A DNA stretch of 40,901 bases. Origin: an uncultured Alphaproteobacteria bacterium. Its GTDB lineage: Bacteria; Pseudomonadota; Alphaproteobacteria; CAAHEQ01; UBA3637. The notes beneath the pieces were generated by a model, which was not told the DNA's origin, did not search any database, and saw nothing but the letters and a program-made list of their open reading frames with translations. Shown piece by piece: positions 1 to 6,700 of the stretch; within the stretch, counting starts at the first letter, position 1; every line of letters begins with the position of its first letter. The stretch lies in assembly GCA_937935995.1 (NCBI GenBank), contig CALGXF010000020.1, positions 1-40,901 of the forward strand, in the 5' to 3' direction. The position numbers and the translations under genes are program-made.

Positions 1-12
1 GGGGGGGGGGGG
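1..12. other. Poly-G at the contig edge
   Basis: Twelve consecutive G residues open the window and a G-run also closes it. This composition does not match the neighbouring AT-leaning DNA. It is most simply a sequencing or assembly end artefact (for example dark-cycle poly-G in two-colour chemistry), not biology. Confidence 0.6.
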
Positions 13-46
13 TGCTAAGTTTACTAATAAACAGGGAAAGGAAACG

Positions 47-796
47 ATGTTAAAATTTTTATGTTATTTGATAAAAAGACACAAGATAGCGCCTGAAAAC
101 ACATTAGACCGCTTTGCGGATGCTTTTCAAAATGAAACGGCACTCAAAGCCCTCCAAAATGCATACGCGGGTAAAAGATGTGTTTTGATTGGCGGCGCAC
201 CGTCTTTGTCTCAATTAGATTTGTCTTTGTTGAAAAACGAATACACTTTTACGGTCGGACGCGGGTACCGGTTAAAAGAAAAAGGATTGTCTCATAGTTC
301 ATTTCATGTTTTGTCAGATGTTCAAGGCTATGCCGAATTTCAAAATGAAATAGATTGGACGTTTAGTGATATCACTTTTTTCGCTTCTTGCCTGCCGATT
401 GAAACACGCCCGAATCGAATGCGGTTTGCTTATTACAGGCGACCGCTGATGACAGACGGTTTTTTCCAAACAGACTTAACACAACCGCTGTATCGCGGGC
501 ACACAGTCATGGTTTATGCGCTGCAAATTGCTTATTTTTTGGGGTTTCGAGACATTTATTTTATCGGTGTTGATTTAGACTTTAAAAACAGGGCAGGGCA
601 TGCTTATGGATCCAGTGCCGGCGAGTGCTATCGCCAACAAACACTGTCTGTTCGGCAAGAGGCGAAGATGCGCCGTGCTTTGGTTTGTGCTTGCCGGTTT
701 TTGAAACGACGCGATTGTCGGTTATATAATGCTTCACCGGCCGGAAGTTTGGATTTTATGGAACGCGTTTCTTTTAACGAGGTTTTTCATGGATAA
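47..796 (+). CDS. DUF115 / MptE-like sugar-related protein
   Basis: A 249-residue protein of the DUF115 (6-hydroxymethylpterin pyrophosphokinase MptE-like) type, a family common in capsule, LPS and flagellin-glycan loci. Near residue 48 it has the GGAPSL motif expected for the nucleotide-binding N-terminus. Later it has the GHTVMVYALQIAYFLGF helix followed by IYFIGVDLDF and a GHAYG motif, the usual order in this family. There is no signal peptide, so it is cytosolic. The start has a good ribosome-binding site (aggaaa) just upstream. Its stop overlaps the start of the next gene, a GT8 glycosyltransferase, so the two are probably co-translated and act on one surface glycan. The exact reaction is unknown. 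Confidence 0.75.
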   Translation: MLKFLCYLIKRHKIAPENTLDRFADAFQNETALKALQNAYAGKRCVLIGGAPSLSQLDLSLLKNEYTFTVGRGYRLKEKGLSHSSFHVLSDVQGYAEFQNEIDWTFSDITFFASCLPIETRPNRMRFAYYRRPLMTDGFFQTDLTQPLYRGHTVMVYALQIAYFLGFRDIYFIGVDLDFKNRAGHAYGSSAGECYRQQTLSVRQEAKMRRALVCACRFLKRRDCRLYNASPAGSLDFMERVSFNEVFHG

Positions 797-1760
797 CGAA
801 ATTCATATTTGTTTAGCACCGGATAATGATTACGCCGTACATGCGGGTGTGACGATTGCTTCCATTATTGCAAATGCTGCCAAAGACGATTATTTGCATT
901 TTTATATTTTAGACGGCGGTCTGACGTTGGAAAACAAAGAAAAACTGATGGGCATCACGACAAATGCCGTCCGGCGGGGCAGGGCGGCTATGATGGAATT
1001 TGTACCGATTCATCTTTCGGATAAAATGCCGATAACGCGTTTGCCAATTGCCGCATTTTATCGGTTGAAAATTCCGGATTTAATCAAAGCCGATAAATGT
1101 TTGTATTTAGACAGCGATACCGTTGTGTTGCGGTCTTTGAAAACTTTGTGGGAAACGCCGCTGAACGGAAAAACAATCGGGTTAGTAGCAGACTGCAATG
1201 ATGCTTTTCAAAAACAAAAATGGGGGTTGGATTTTTACGGTAATTCTGGCGTTTTGTTAATGGATTTGAAAAGATATCGCCGCTTAAACGGATGGCAGGA
1301 ATGTTTAGATTTTTGTAAAGAAGCTTGGAAAAAAATAACGCTGGGCGACCAAGATATTCTCAACAATATCTTTGCGGGCGATATTGAACCGCTGGATCGG
1401 CGTTGGAATGCGCATGAAGGGGCAGAGTCTCGAACAAAATTCAAAGGAAATAAAGCTTATCTTCAAAGCTTGGATAATCCGTTTATTATACATTATATCG
1501 GATCTTTAAAGCCATGGATATCAAGCGCACCTCGATTTGATAAAACACATTATTATTTTCGATATTTACGGCAAACGCCGTGGAAATGGCAAGTTATTCA
1601 AGCTTTCCGAAAACGATATGTGTGGGATGTGTTTCGCGGGAAAAAAGAAACATACGTGTTGTTGTTCCATATCAAAATCATGAAAATTAAAAAAGGGCGT
1701 TTATTTCTTTTGGGCATTCCTGTTAAACAGCTGACAAAAGCGGGCGGAGCAGAGCATTAA
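789..1760 (+). CDS. Glycosyltransferase family 8 protein
   Basis: A 323-residue GT8 enzyme like the LPS glucosyl/galactosyltransferases WaaJ/RfaJ and LgtC, which transfer hexose from a UDP-sugar with retention. The N-terminus (HICLAPDNDYAVHAGVTIAS) starts the Rossmann-like fold. The metal-binding DxD is DSD at about residues 108-110 in YLDSDTVV. The acceptor-side motifs NSGVLLMDL, GDQDILN and HYIGS-KPW follow in the normal order. The ATG at 789 is chosen because an upstream in-frame ATG would lie deep inside the preceding gene, and the family N-terminus begins here. It overlaps the DUF115 gene by 8 bp. The last 50 or so residues are a basic extension. The enzyme probably works at the inner face of the membrane on LPS or capsule. 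Confidence 0.85.
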   Translation: MDNEIHICLAPDNDYAVHAGVTIASIIANAAKDDYLHFYILDGGLTLENKEKLMGITTNAVRRGRAAMMEFVPIHLSDKMPITRLPIAAFYRLKIPDLIKADKCLYLDSDTVVLRSLKTLWETPLNGKTIGLVADCNDAFQKQKWGLDFYGNSGVLLMDLKRYRRLNGWQECLDFCKEAWKKITLGDQDILNNIFAGDIEPLDRRWNAHEGAESRTKFKGNKAYLQSLDNPFIIHYIGSLKPWISSAPRFDKTHYYFRYLRQTPWKWQVIQAFRKRYVWDVFRGKKETYVLLFHIKIMKIKKGRLFLLGIPVKQLTKAGGAEH

Positions 1761-1894
1761 CAGGTCTACCCATCGTTGAAATATGAAAGGGCAGTCTGTT
1801 TTTCTTTAATATATCCTATTCTCATTCAACTCTAACGACACCCGGCGACCTTTTTTATCTAAGAACCGCCTGTCGTCCCACGAAACACCCTTTC

Positions 1895-1927
1895 CGAACA
1901 TTTCCACGTCCTATTTTGACTCCACAA
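1895..1927 (+). repeat. 33-bp inverted copy of 36920-36952
   Basis: This segment is the reverse complement of 36920-36952 with about two mismatches. It runs directly into the CCACAATTC block shared with 25.27 kb. It shows that the C-rich intergenic islands are built from shared, shuffled modules. Confidence 0.75.
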
Positions 1928-1951
1928 TTCTTTCCCCCAAAGAGCCGCCCG
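1922..1951 (+). repeat. 30-bp module shared with 25275-25304
   Basis: Thirty bases are identical to 25275-25304, from CCACAATTC through the first arm of the GAGCCGCCCG palindrome. The second arm is degenerate here (a GCGAGCCGCCCCCGAG sequence follows), so this is a half-element. Confidence 0.8.
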
Positions 1952-1997
1952 CGTTACCCCGCGAGCCGCCCCCGAGACTGCCCCTATTTTATCTCCA

Positions 1998-2080
1998 CCC
2001 GCCGCCGGATTTTTTGGGAGTGATGCGCCCCTTTCCCCCAAAGAGCCGCCCGAATTTCTTCGGGCGCACGGGCGGCTCTT
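1998..2080 (+). repeat. 83-bp dispersed repeat with palindromic core, copy A
   Basis: This is colinear, without gaps and with only a handful of substitutions, with 36718-36800. The last 40 bp (2041-2080) form a perfect 12-bp inverted repeat, AAGAGCCGCCCG / CGGGCGGCTCTT. Inside it a second hairpin, CCCGAA-TTTC-TTCGGG, competes for the same bases. It lies downstream of the GT8 gene and may act as a terminator or a REP-like element. Confidence 0.85.
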
Positions 2081-2198
2081 TGTTAGAAAAACGGGAATTA
2101 CTTTTTCCACAAAATGACCCCGTCGCCTTAAAGACCCCTATTCTGCATCCCACATTATTCCCAAAACCGTGTCCAAACACACCATCCTCCGCGCCGCC

Positions 2199-2320
2199 GC
2201 CGCACACGTTGAAAGGGGGAAGTTGCCCATCACCCACGTGTCGTTCCGTCCCCGAGAACCGCTCGCCGCACACGTTGAAAGGGGGAAGTTGCCCACCGCC
2301 CACGTGTCGTTCCGTCCCCA
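2199..2320 (+). repeat. 66-bp tandem repeat, two copies
   Basis: Two units with a period of 66 bp (about 2199-2254 and 2265-2320) share the blocks GCACACGTTGAAAGGGGGAA, GTTGCCCA and CCCACGTGTCGTTCCGTCCCC, with only a few substitutions. The function is unknown. Two copies with no further spacers argue against a CRISPR array. Confidence 0.85.
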
Positions 2321-2537
2321 TGAACCATCCTCAACCGTACCCCATTTTATTCCCGCCGCCCGTCATCCCCCATCAAAAGGGGTTCCCGTCCCTGTTTCAC
2401 CCCCGCCACCCGCAACCACACTTCAAAGGGGTTGCCGCGCGCCCGAAAGCGCCGTCCCCCGCGCCACCGCTACGCCCCCAAAAATTTCCGGGAATTCCTT
2501 TCGTTTGTAAAAAAGATTGCCTTTTGATAATAATCCC

Positions 2538-2697
2538 TTTAAACTAGGTATGTCATCGGATGTGCCGGTGATGGGATTCGAAAATCCCTCTAGTTAAACG
2601 TTCCTCCAATATTGGGGGAGTGTCCGAATATATTGAATAAGGACGCCGTAACTAGCGGTTTTTCGAACTCCCCCACCTTGTCATCAAGGTGGGTTTT
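2538..2697 (+). ncRNA. Structured leader RNA with alternative pairings and terminator
   Basis: A roughly 160-nt segment directly upstream of the small XRE gene has dense complementarity. TTTAAACTAG (2538-2547) pairs with CTAGTTAAA (2590-2598), with one bulged base, and encloses two hairpins: CATCGG/CCGGTG and GGGAT/ATCCC. The same CTAGTTA can instead pair perfectly with TAACTAG (2649-2655). GGGGGAGT (2614-2621) pairs with ACTCCCCC (2667-2674), whose last bases are also the first arm of the terminator. This is the layout of a riboswitch or attenuator. I do not recognise a named class. It could instead be an independent small RNA. Confidence 0.5.
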
Positions 2698-2699
2698 GT
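2672..2699 (+). terminator. Intrinsic terminator at the end of the leader RNA
   Basis: A 9-bp perfect stem, CCCACCTTG / CAAGGTGGG (2672-2680 with 2685-2693), has a TCAT loop and is followed by TTTTGTTT. It lies 27 bp before the ATG of the XRE gene, so it could block expression of that gene unless the upstream GGGGGAGT segment captures its first arm. Confidence 0.8.
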
Positions 2700-2725
2700 T
2701 TCACTACAAAAAAGGAGTTTTGAAA

Positions 2726-2977
2726 ATGAATAAAGAAGCCAAAACATATATGCGTCAAGCATCACAAATCGAAACCGATGTAAAAGCGGCAGCAATACAC
2801 GCTTTGCATCATTTGCGTAAGGAAAAGGGTCTGACGTTATCGGAATTATCTTATTTAACGGAAAGTTCTGTTGATACATTGGACAGAATAGAAGTCGGTC
2901 GACATGGGTTGTCATTTTATATGATATGCTTGTTGGCGAGCATTTACGGCAAATCCGTGCGTATCGTGTTTGAATAG
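2726..2977 (+). CDS. Small XRE-family HTH regulator
   Basis: An 83-residue DNA-binding protein made almost entirely of one Cro/C1-type helix-turn-helix. The recognition region is GLTLSELSYLTESSVDTLDRIEVGRHG, and the C-terminal helix SFYMICLLASIYGKSVRIVFE packs the domain. The start at 2726 has a strong AAAAGGAG ribosome-binding site 6-7 bases upstream. An in-frame upstream ATG lies inside the terminator-bearing leader and is rejected. There is no adjacent toxin gene, so it is not an obvious antitoxin. It is preceded by the structured leader and followed by a palindromic repeat that probably ends transcription. The target is unknown. Confidence 0.8.
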   Translation: MNKEAKTYMRQASQIETDVKAAAIHALHHLRKEKGLTLSELSYLTESSVDTLDRIEVGRHGLSFYMICLLASIYGKSVRIVFE

Positions 2978-2996
2978 ATGTCGTCCTTTCTTTTCC

Positions 2997-3038
2997 CGAG
3001 AGCCGCCCGCGCCCCCGAAAAATTTCGGGCGGCTCTCG
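2997..3038. repeat. Palindromic repeat copy, likely bidirectional terminator
   Basis: A 13-bp perfect inverted repeat, CGAGAGCCGCCCG / CGGGCGGCTCTCG, lies 20 bp after the small XRE gene and between it and the convergent hisS gene. The inner CCGAAA/TTTCGG can form its own stem. It has the same core as the copies at 2041, 25293 and 36761. Confidence 0.8.
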
Positions 3039-3135
3039 GAGAAATACAGGTAAAACAAAAATCCGCCTGCTCTTTTGGGATGCAGGGTAACAATTCATCA
3101 AAGACTTCCCCGCGTCTTTCCCATCCTGTTTTTTA

Positions 3136-4437
3136 TCAGATTGACAAAACGGCCGAAACTTGGTCTGCTGTTAATTCGGTCAAGGATAAAACCGTTTGAG
3201 CCCCTGTTTCCATGTTCTTAAACACGACTTCGCCTCGTGCATATTCTTCCGGCGCAACATAAACAGCCGCTTGAGCGCGCCGTTTGTTGGCTGCGGTGAA
3301 AAATTTCTTGGGATTTTGCGGGCTTAACGCCAAATCGCCGTCAAATCCGAATGCATTCAGCTGCCGTATCAAAGTCATGGCCGGTTCTTGCAACGAAGCG
3401 TCGAAATAACCGACATAAAACGGAACAGAGGTAAATCCGGTCGATTCTCCGAATTTTGCCTCATACAATTCACGAATAACGCCGTCGCCAAAGCCCATTC
3501 CGCATGCCGGAATGTCTTTGCCTGTCATGCGCGTGAACAAATTGTCATACCGCCCGCCGCCAAACAAAGCCCGGAATTGGTTTTTGTTATCAAATGCTTC
3601 AAACACGATGCCGGTATAATAAGCCAACCCGCGAATAATCGACGGGTCAATTTGGATATAGTCGGCATATCCCAAAGCCTTTGCATAACGCAACAAATCT
3701 TTAAGTTGTTGAACATCTTCCGACGGCCCTGTTAAGTGTTCAATTTCGGCCAAATCATGCAAATCCAGCAATTGAAACAGCGTGTCAATTTGCGTTTCGG
3801 ATAATCCCAGATTGCCCATTTCTTCTTTGAGCCACCCGGCATCCACTTTTTCCTTTTTATCAATCAACGTCATCAGCGGCGCATGCACGGCTTCATCAAC
3901 GCCCAGCTTTGTCAAATAACCGGACAATAAAGCCCGACTGGACACCCGAATACGAAAATCAGTCGCATCAAACCCCAGTTCATTCATGACCTGCACAGCC
4001 GTGTATAAAATCCACGCTTCTGCCGACACGCTTTTTTCGCCCATGATATCAATGTTCCATTGGTAATGTTCGCGATAGCGGCCTTTGGTCGGGCGTTCAT
4101 ACCGGAAACATTGCCCGAAAGACCAAATTTTGGCCGGATACGGTAAATTTTCTTTATCAGCCGTATAAAGCCGGACCATCGTCGGCGTAATTTCAGGCCG
4201 CAACGCAATGTGGCGGTCAGATTTATCATGGAAATCATAAATTTGGTCTGAAATTTCTTCGCCGGATTTGCGTTCAAACAATTCGTACGCATCGACGACG
4301 CATGTGTCATAACGCAAAAAGCCGCATTTTTCCGAAGCCGCTTCAAACGCTTTTAATAATTTTTTCCGAAACACCCAATCTTTGGGGAAAAAGTCGCGCA
4401 TTCCGCGCAACGGTGTCAAATCCATTTTTTCAACCAT
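3136..4437 (-). CDS. hisS: Histidyl-tRNA synthetase
   Basis: A 433-residue class II aminoacyl-tRNA synthetase that charges tRNA-His. Motif 2 is FRYERPTKGRYREHYQWN, the histidine-binding loop is IIRGLAYYTG, and motif 3 is GGGRYDNL followed by GMGFGDGVIRE; the anticodon-binding domain occupies roughly the last 100 residues. The ATG at 4437 is preceded by AAAGGATG, which favours it over the ATG four codons later. It stands alone, divergent from the nitroreductase. Motif 2 is unlike both the gammaproteobacterial form (FRHERPQKGRYRQFHQ) and the diverged WRNEKPG form of many Alphaproteobacteria. From memory it is closest to the REHYQWN type of plant organellar and some bacterial enzymes, which may mean a transferred gene. 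Confidence 0.96.
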   Translation of the reverse strand: MVEKMDLTPLRGMRDFFPKDWVFRKKLLKAFEAASEKCGFLRYDTCVVDAYELFERKSGEEISDQIYDFHDKSDRHIALRPEITPTMVRLYTADKENLPYPAKIWSFGQCFRYERPTKGRYREHYQWNIDIMGEKSVSAEAWILYTAVQVMNELGFDATDFRIRVSSRALLSGYLTKLGVDEAVHAPLMTLIDKKEKVDAGWLKEEMGNLGLSETQIDTLFQLLDLHDLAEIEHLTGPSEDVQQLKDLLRYAKALGYADYIQIDPSIIRGLAYYTGIVFEAFDNKNQFRALFGGGRYDNLFTRMTGKDIPACGMGFGDGVIRELYEAKFGESTGFTSVPFYVGYFDASLQEPAMTLIRQLNAFGFDGDLALSPQNPKKFFTAANKRRAQAAVYVAPEEYARGEVVFKNMETGAQTVLSLTELTADQVSAVLSI

Positions 4438-4460
4438 TTTTTCATCCTTTATTTTTTATC

Positions 4461-4489
4461 TTTATGCCTTATTTTCAGTTAAAAATCAA
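4461..4489 (-). promoter_or_regulatory. hisS promoter
   Basis: On the minus strand, TTGATT (4484-4489), a 17-bp spacer and CATAAA (4461-4466) lie just upstream of hisS. The hexamers and spacing are identical to those in front of tRNA-Gly at 40752-40780. Confidence 0.6.
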
Positions 4490-4497
4490 GGCAGAAC

Positions 4498-4526
4498 TTG
4501 CATGTTTTTCAAAATAAGCTTATCTT
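4498..4526 (+). promoter_or_regulatory. Nitroreductase promoter
   Basis: TTGCAT (4498-4503), 17 bp, TATCTT (4521-4526), located 22 bp before the start codon of the nitroreductase gene and back to back with the hisS promoter. Confidence 0.5.
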
Positions 4527-4548
4527 TAAACAAAAGGGAGGTCATATC

Positions 4549-5064
4549 ATGGATTTAATGCAAGGAATTTTGACGCGTCGGTCTGTCCGCAGCTATCGGA
4601 CGCAGGAAAAAATGTCAAAACAAGAGTTAACAGATTTGTTAAAAGCAGCTATGCAGGCGCCATCGGCTATGAATAAACAGCCTTGGTCTTTCGTGGTGAT
4701 TGATAAACCGGATGTGTTGGAGAAAATTCAATCCTTGCATCCATATGCGGCTTTTGCCAAAGAAGCCGGTACAGCAATTATGGTTTGCGGCAATCGCGCG
4801 GACAGCTATGAAGAATATTGGAAAGTCGATCCTTTGTTGGCCGGCCAGAATGTGTTGTTGGCGGCGCACGGAATGGGGTTAGGCGCTTGTTGGTGCGGTG
4901 TTTATCCGGACGAAGCACGGATGCAAACATTTGCGAAACTGCTTCATTTACCGGAAAATGTCTTACCGATGGCTTTGATTGTCGTCGGTATTCCGGCAAA
5001 TCCTGTCGGTACGCCGACTGAACGGTACGATTCCAAAAAAGTTCATTTTAATCAGTGGTCATAA
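4549..5064 (+). CDS. Nitroreductase-family FMN oxidoreductase
   Basis: A 171-residue flavoprotein of the NfsB/BluB-like nitroreductase superfamily, probably a dimeric FMN- and NAD(P)H-dependent reductase of the cytosol. The N-terminal motif ILTRRSVRSYRTQ carries the phosphate-binding arginines. QAPSAMNKQPWSFVVID is the FMN-contact segment, and GLGACWCGVYP with the C-terminal IVVGIPA completes the fold. The length is typical of the short family members. The start at 4549 has GGGAG about 10 bases upstream, and a further upstream ATG lacks this. The single gene is closed by a terminator. The physiological substrate cannot be told from sequence. Confidence 0.88.
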   Translation: MDLMQGILTRRSVRSYRTQEKMSKQELTDLLKAAMQAPSAMNKQPWSFVVIDKPDVLEKIQSLHPYAAFAKEAGTAIMVCGNRADSYEEYWKVDPLLAGQNVLLAAHGMGLGACWCGVYPDEARMQTFAKLLHLPENVLPMALIVVGIPANPVGTPTERYDSKKVHFNQWS

Positions 5065-5070
5065 CATCGA

Positions 5071-5098
5071 GCCGCTTCAAACGAGGCGGCCTGTTTTT
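5071..5098 (+). terminator. Intrinsic terminator after the nitroreductase
   Basis: GCCGCTTC / GAGGCGGC (one G-T pair) with an AAAC loop, followed by CTGTTTTT. It separates the nitroreductase gene from the rho promoter immediately downstream. Confidence 0.85.
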
Positions 5099-5100
5099 GC

Positions 5101-5129
5101 TTGACATCTTCTTCAAAACCGCTTATATT
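5101..5129 (+). promoter_or_regulatory. rho promoter
   Basis: Consensus TTGACA (5101-5106), 17-bp spacer, TATATT (5124-5129). The start codon of rho is 56 bp further on, which leaves a leader of about 50 nt. Confidence 0.8.
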
Positions 5130-5185
5130 TCAAAGCAAGCATTCGCTTTTATCAAAAATTTCCCACAAAAAATCAAGGATATATC

Positions 5186-6451
5186 ATGCACTTACAAGAA
5201 CTGAAGAAAAAAACACCGGCAGAATTACTGGCCTATGCGGAAGAACTCGGCATTGACAATGCGCCGACGTTGAAAACCCAAGATTTGATGTTTGCGATTT
5301 TAAAACAAATTGCGGCGACGGAAACAACGTTGTTCGGTGACGGTGTGTTGGAAGTTTTATCGGACGGATTTGGCTTTTTGCGGTCGGCTCAAGCCAATTA
5401 TTTGGCCGGGCCGGATGATATTTATGTGGCACCGAATCAAATCAAACGGTTCGGGTTGCGCACCGGCGATACGATTGAAGGCGAAATCCGCGCGCCGAAA
5501 GACGGTGAACGGTACTTTGCGATGTCTAAAATCAACAAAGTCAATCATGTGGATCCGGAAGAATTACGTTATCGCGTGAATTTTGATAACTTAACGCCGT
5601 TGTATCCGAACGAAAAATTAAAAATGGAAAGCGATATTCCGCAAACCGGCGAACGCAAAGATTACACAGCGCGCATCATTGATTTGATTTGTCCGCAAGG
5701 CAAAGGCCAACGCAGTTTAATTGTGGCGCCGCCGCGCACCGGGAAAACAGTGATGTTGCAAAACATTGCGCATGCCATTACGGCCAACCACCCGGAAGTC
5801 TATTTGATTATGTTATTGATTGACGAACGTCCCGAAGAAGTCACGGATATGATTCGTTCCGTGAAAGGCGAAGTGATTTCATCGACGTTTGATGAACCGG
5901 CTTCACGCCATGTGCAAGTGGCTGAAATGGTGATTGAAAAGGCAAAACGATTGGTTGAACATAAAAAAGACGTTGTGATTTTGTTGGATTCGATTACACG
6001 ATTGGCGCGGGCGTACAACACGGTGATTCCGTCTTCCGGCAAAGTGTTGACCGGTGGGGTGGATGCGAATGCTTTGCAAAAGCCGAAACGCTTTTTCGGG
6101 GCAGCGCGTAACATCGAAGAAGGCGGTTCTTTGACGATTTTCGGAACGGCTTTGATTGACACGGGATCGCGCATGGACGAAGTGATTTTCGAAGAATTCA
6201 AAGGCACCGGCAACAGCGAAATTATTTTGGATCGCAAAGTGTCGGATAAGCGCATTTTCCCGGCAATTGATATCACCAAGTCCGGGACTCGGAAAGAAGA
6301 ATTGTTGGTTGATAAAAACGAACTGCCGAAAATGTGGATGTTGCGGCGCGTTTTGATGCCGATGGGCGTCACCGATGCGATGGAATTTTTAATTGAAAAG
6401 TTAAAGATTACCAAAAACAATCACGACTTTTTTGAATCGATGAACAGCTAA
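5186..6451 (+). CDS. rho: Transcription termination factor Rho
   Basis: A 421-residue hexameric RNA-dependent ATPase that ends transcription at C-rich unstructured RNA. The N-terminal region (MHLQELKKKTPAELLAYAEELG) is the Rho helical domain. The cold-shock-like RNA-binding domain follows (GDGVLEVLSDGFGFLRS, then DDIYVAPNQIKRFGLRTGD). The P-loop is APPRTGKT at residues 181-188 with Lys187. Walker B, the Q-loop and the R-loop region (LLDSITRLARAYN, GGVDANALQKPKRFFGAARN) are intact. The length matches the compact alphaproteobacterial form. The ATG has AAGGAT upstream. Its position ahead of mnmE and mnmG is the usual alphaproteobacterial order. Confidence 0.98.
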   Translation: MHLQELKKKTPAELLAYAEELGIDNAPTLKTQDLMFAILKQIAATETTLFGDGVLEVLSDGFGFLRSAQANYLAGPDDIYVAPNQIKRFGLRTGDTIEGEIRAPKDGERYFAMSKINKVNHVDPEELRYRVNFDNLTPLYPNEKLKMESDIPQTGERKDYTARIIDLICPQGKGQRSLIVAPPRTGKTVMLQNIAHAITANHPEVYLIMLLIDERPEEVTDMIRSVKGEVISSTFDEPASRHVQVAEMVIEKAKRLVEHKKDVVILLDSITRLARAYNTVIPSSGKVLTGGVDANALQKPKRFFGAARNIEEGGSLTIFGTALIDTGSRMDEVIFEEFKGTGNSEIILDRKVSDKRIFPAIDITKSGTRKEELLVDKNELPKMWMLRRVLMPMGVTDAMEFLIEKLKITKNNHDFFESMNS

Positions 6452-6453
6452 TC

Positions 6454-6687
6454 ATGCAAAAATGGGTCTTTTTCTGGGCCGCCGGCATCGGTTTTACGGG
6501 CATGCAGATTTTTTTGTACCTGCAAAGCCTTTGGGCACGGATAGGATTGGGTTTGTTTATGGGCGCGGCAGTGTGGGTTTTTGCCAAAACGCCGCGCGAA
6601 TTTCAAATTGTGTATTGGATTGTTCTGACGCTCATCGTGACGGCATGGTATTATTGGGTGAAACCGGCAAATGCCGGCCCGTTTTAA
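6454..6687 (+). CDS. Small membrane protein between rho and mnmE
   Basis: A 77-residue hydrophobic protein that I do not recognise. It has about three short membrane-spanning stretches: WVFFWAAGIGFTGMQIFLYLQ, the region around IGLGLFMGAAVWVFA, and IVYWIVLTLIVTAWYYWV. It starts two bases after the rho stop and ends 13 bases before mnmE, so it is in the same transcript and is probably translated by coupling. There is no clear family motif. The position is conserved-looking filler in an otherwise typical rho-mnmE order. I infer an inner-membrane location only. Confidence 0.65.
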   Translation: MQKWVFFWAAGIGFTGMQIFLYLQSLWARIGLGLFMGAAVWVFAKTPREFQIVYWIVLTLIVTAWYYWVKPANAGPF

Positions 6688-6700
6688 CAGGAGACTTGTC

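Larger units (their letters stand above)
1761..2537. other. C-rich, gene-free repeat region
   Basis: About 780 bp after the GT8 gene hold no credible gene. The + strand is extremely C-rich, and open frames in it have proline-rich low-complexity translations that overlap on both strands without ribosome-binding sites. The region contains palindromic GAGCCGCCCG repeats and a 66-bp tandem repeat, listed separately, and shares long segments with 25.27-25.34 kb and 36.7-36.96 kb. Confidence 0.7.

Noticed and set aside
2199..2320. CRISPR-like repeat pair
   Set aside because: There are only two units, the shared part is longer than a CRISPR repeat, there are no further spacers, and no cas gene is in the window.
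2014..2547. Open frames of 113-177 residues in the C-rich island
   Set aside because: They overlap each other on both strands, are proline-rich low complexity, contain the tandem and palindromic repeats, and have no ribosome-binding site.
2571..2588. tRNA-like T-arm (GGGATTCGAAAATCCC) as part of a tRNA or tmRNA
   Set aside because: No anticodon arm, seven-bp acceptor stem with CCA, or tag-peptide reading frame could be found around it.
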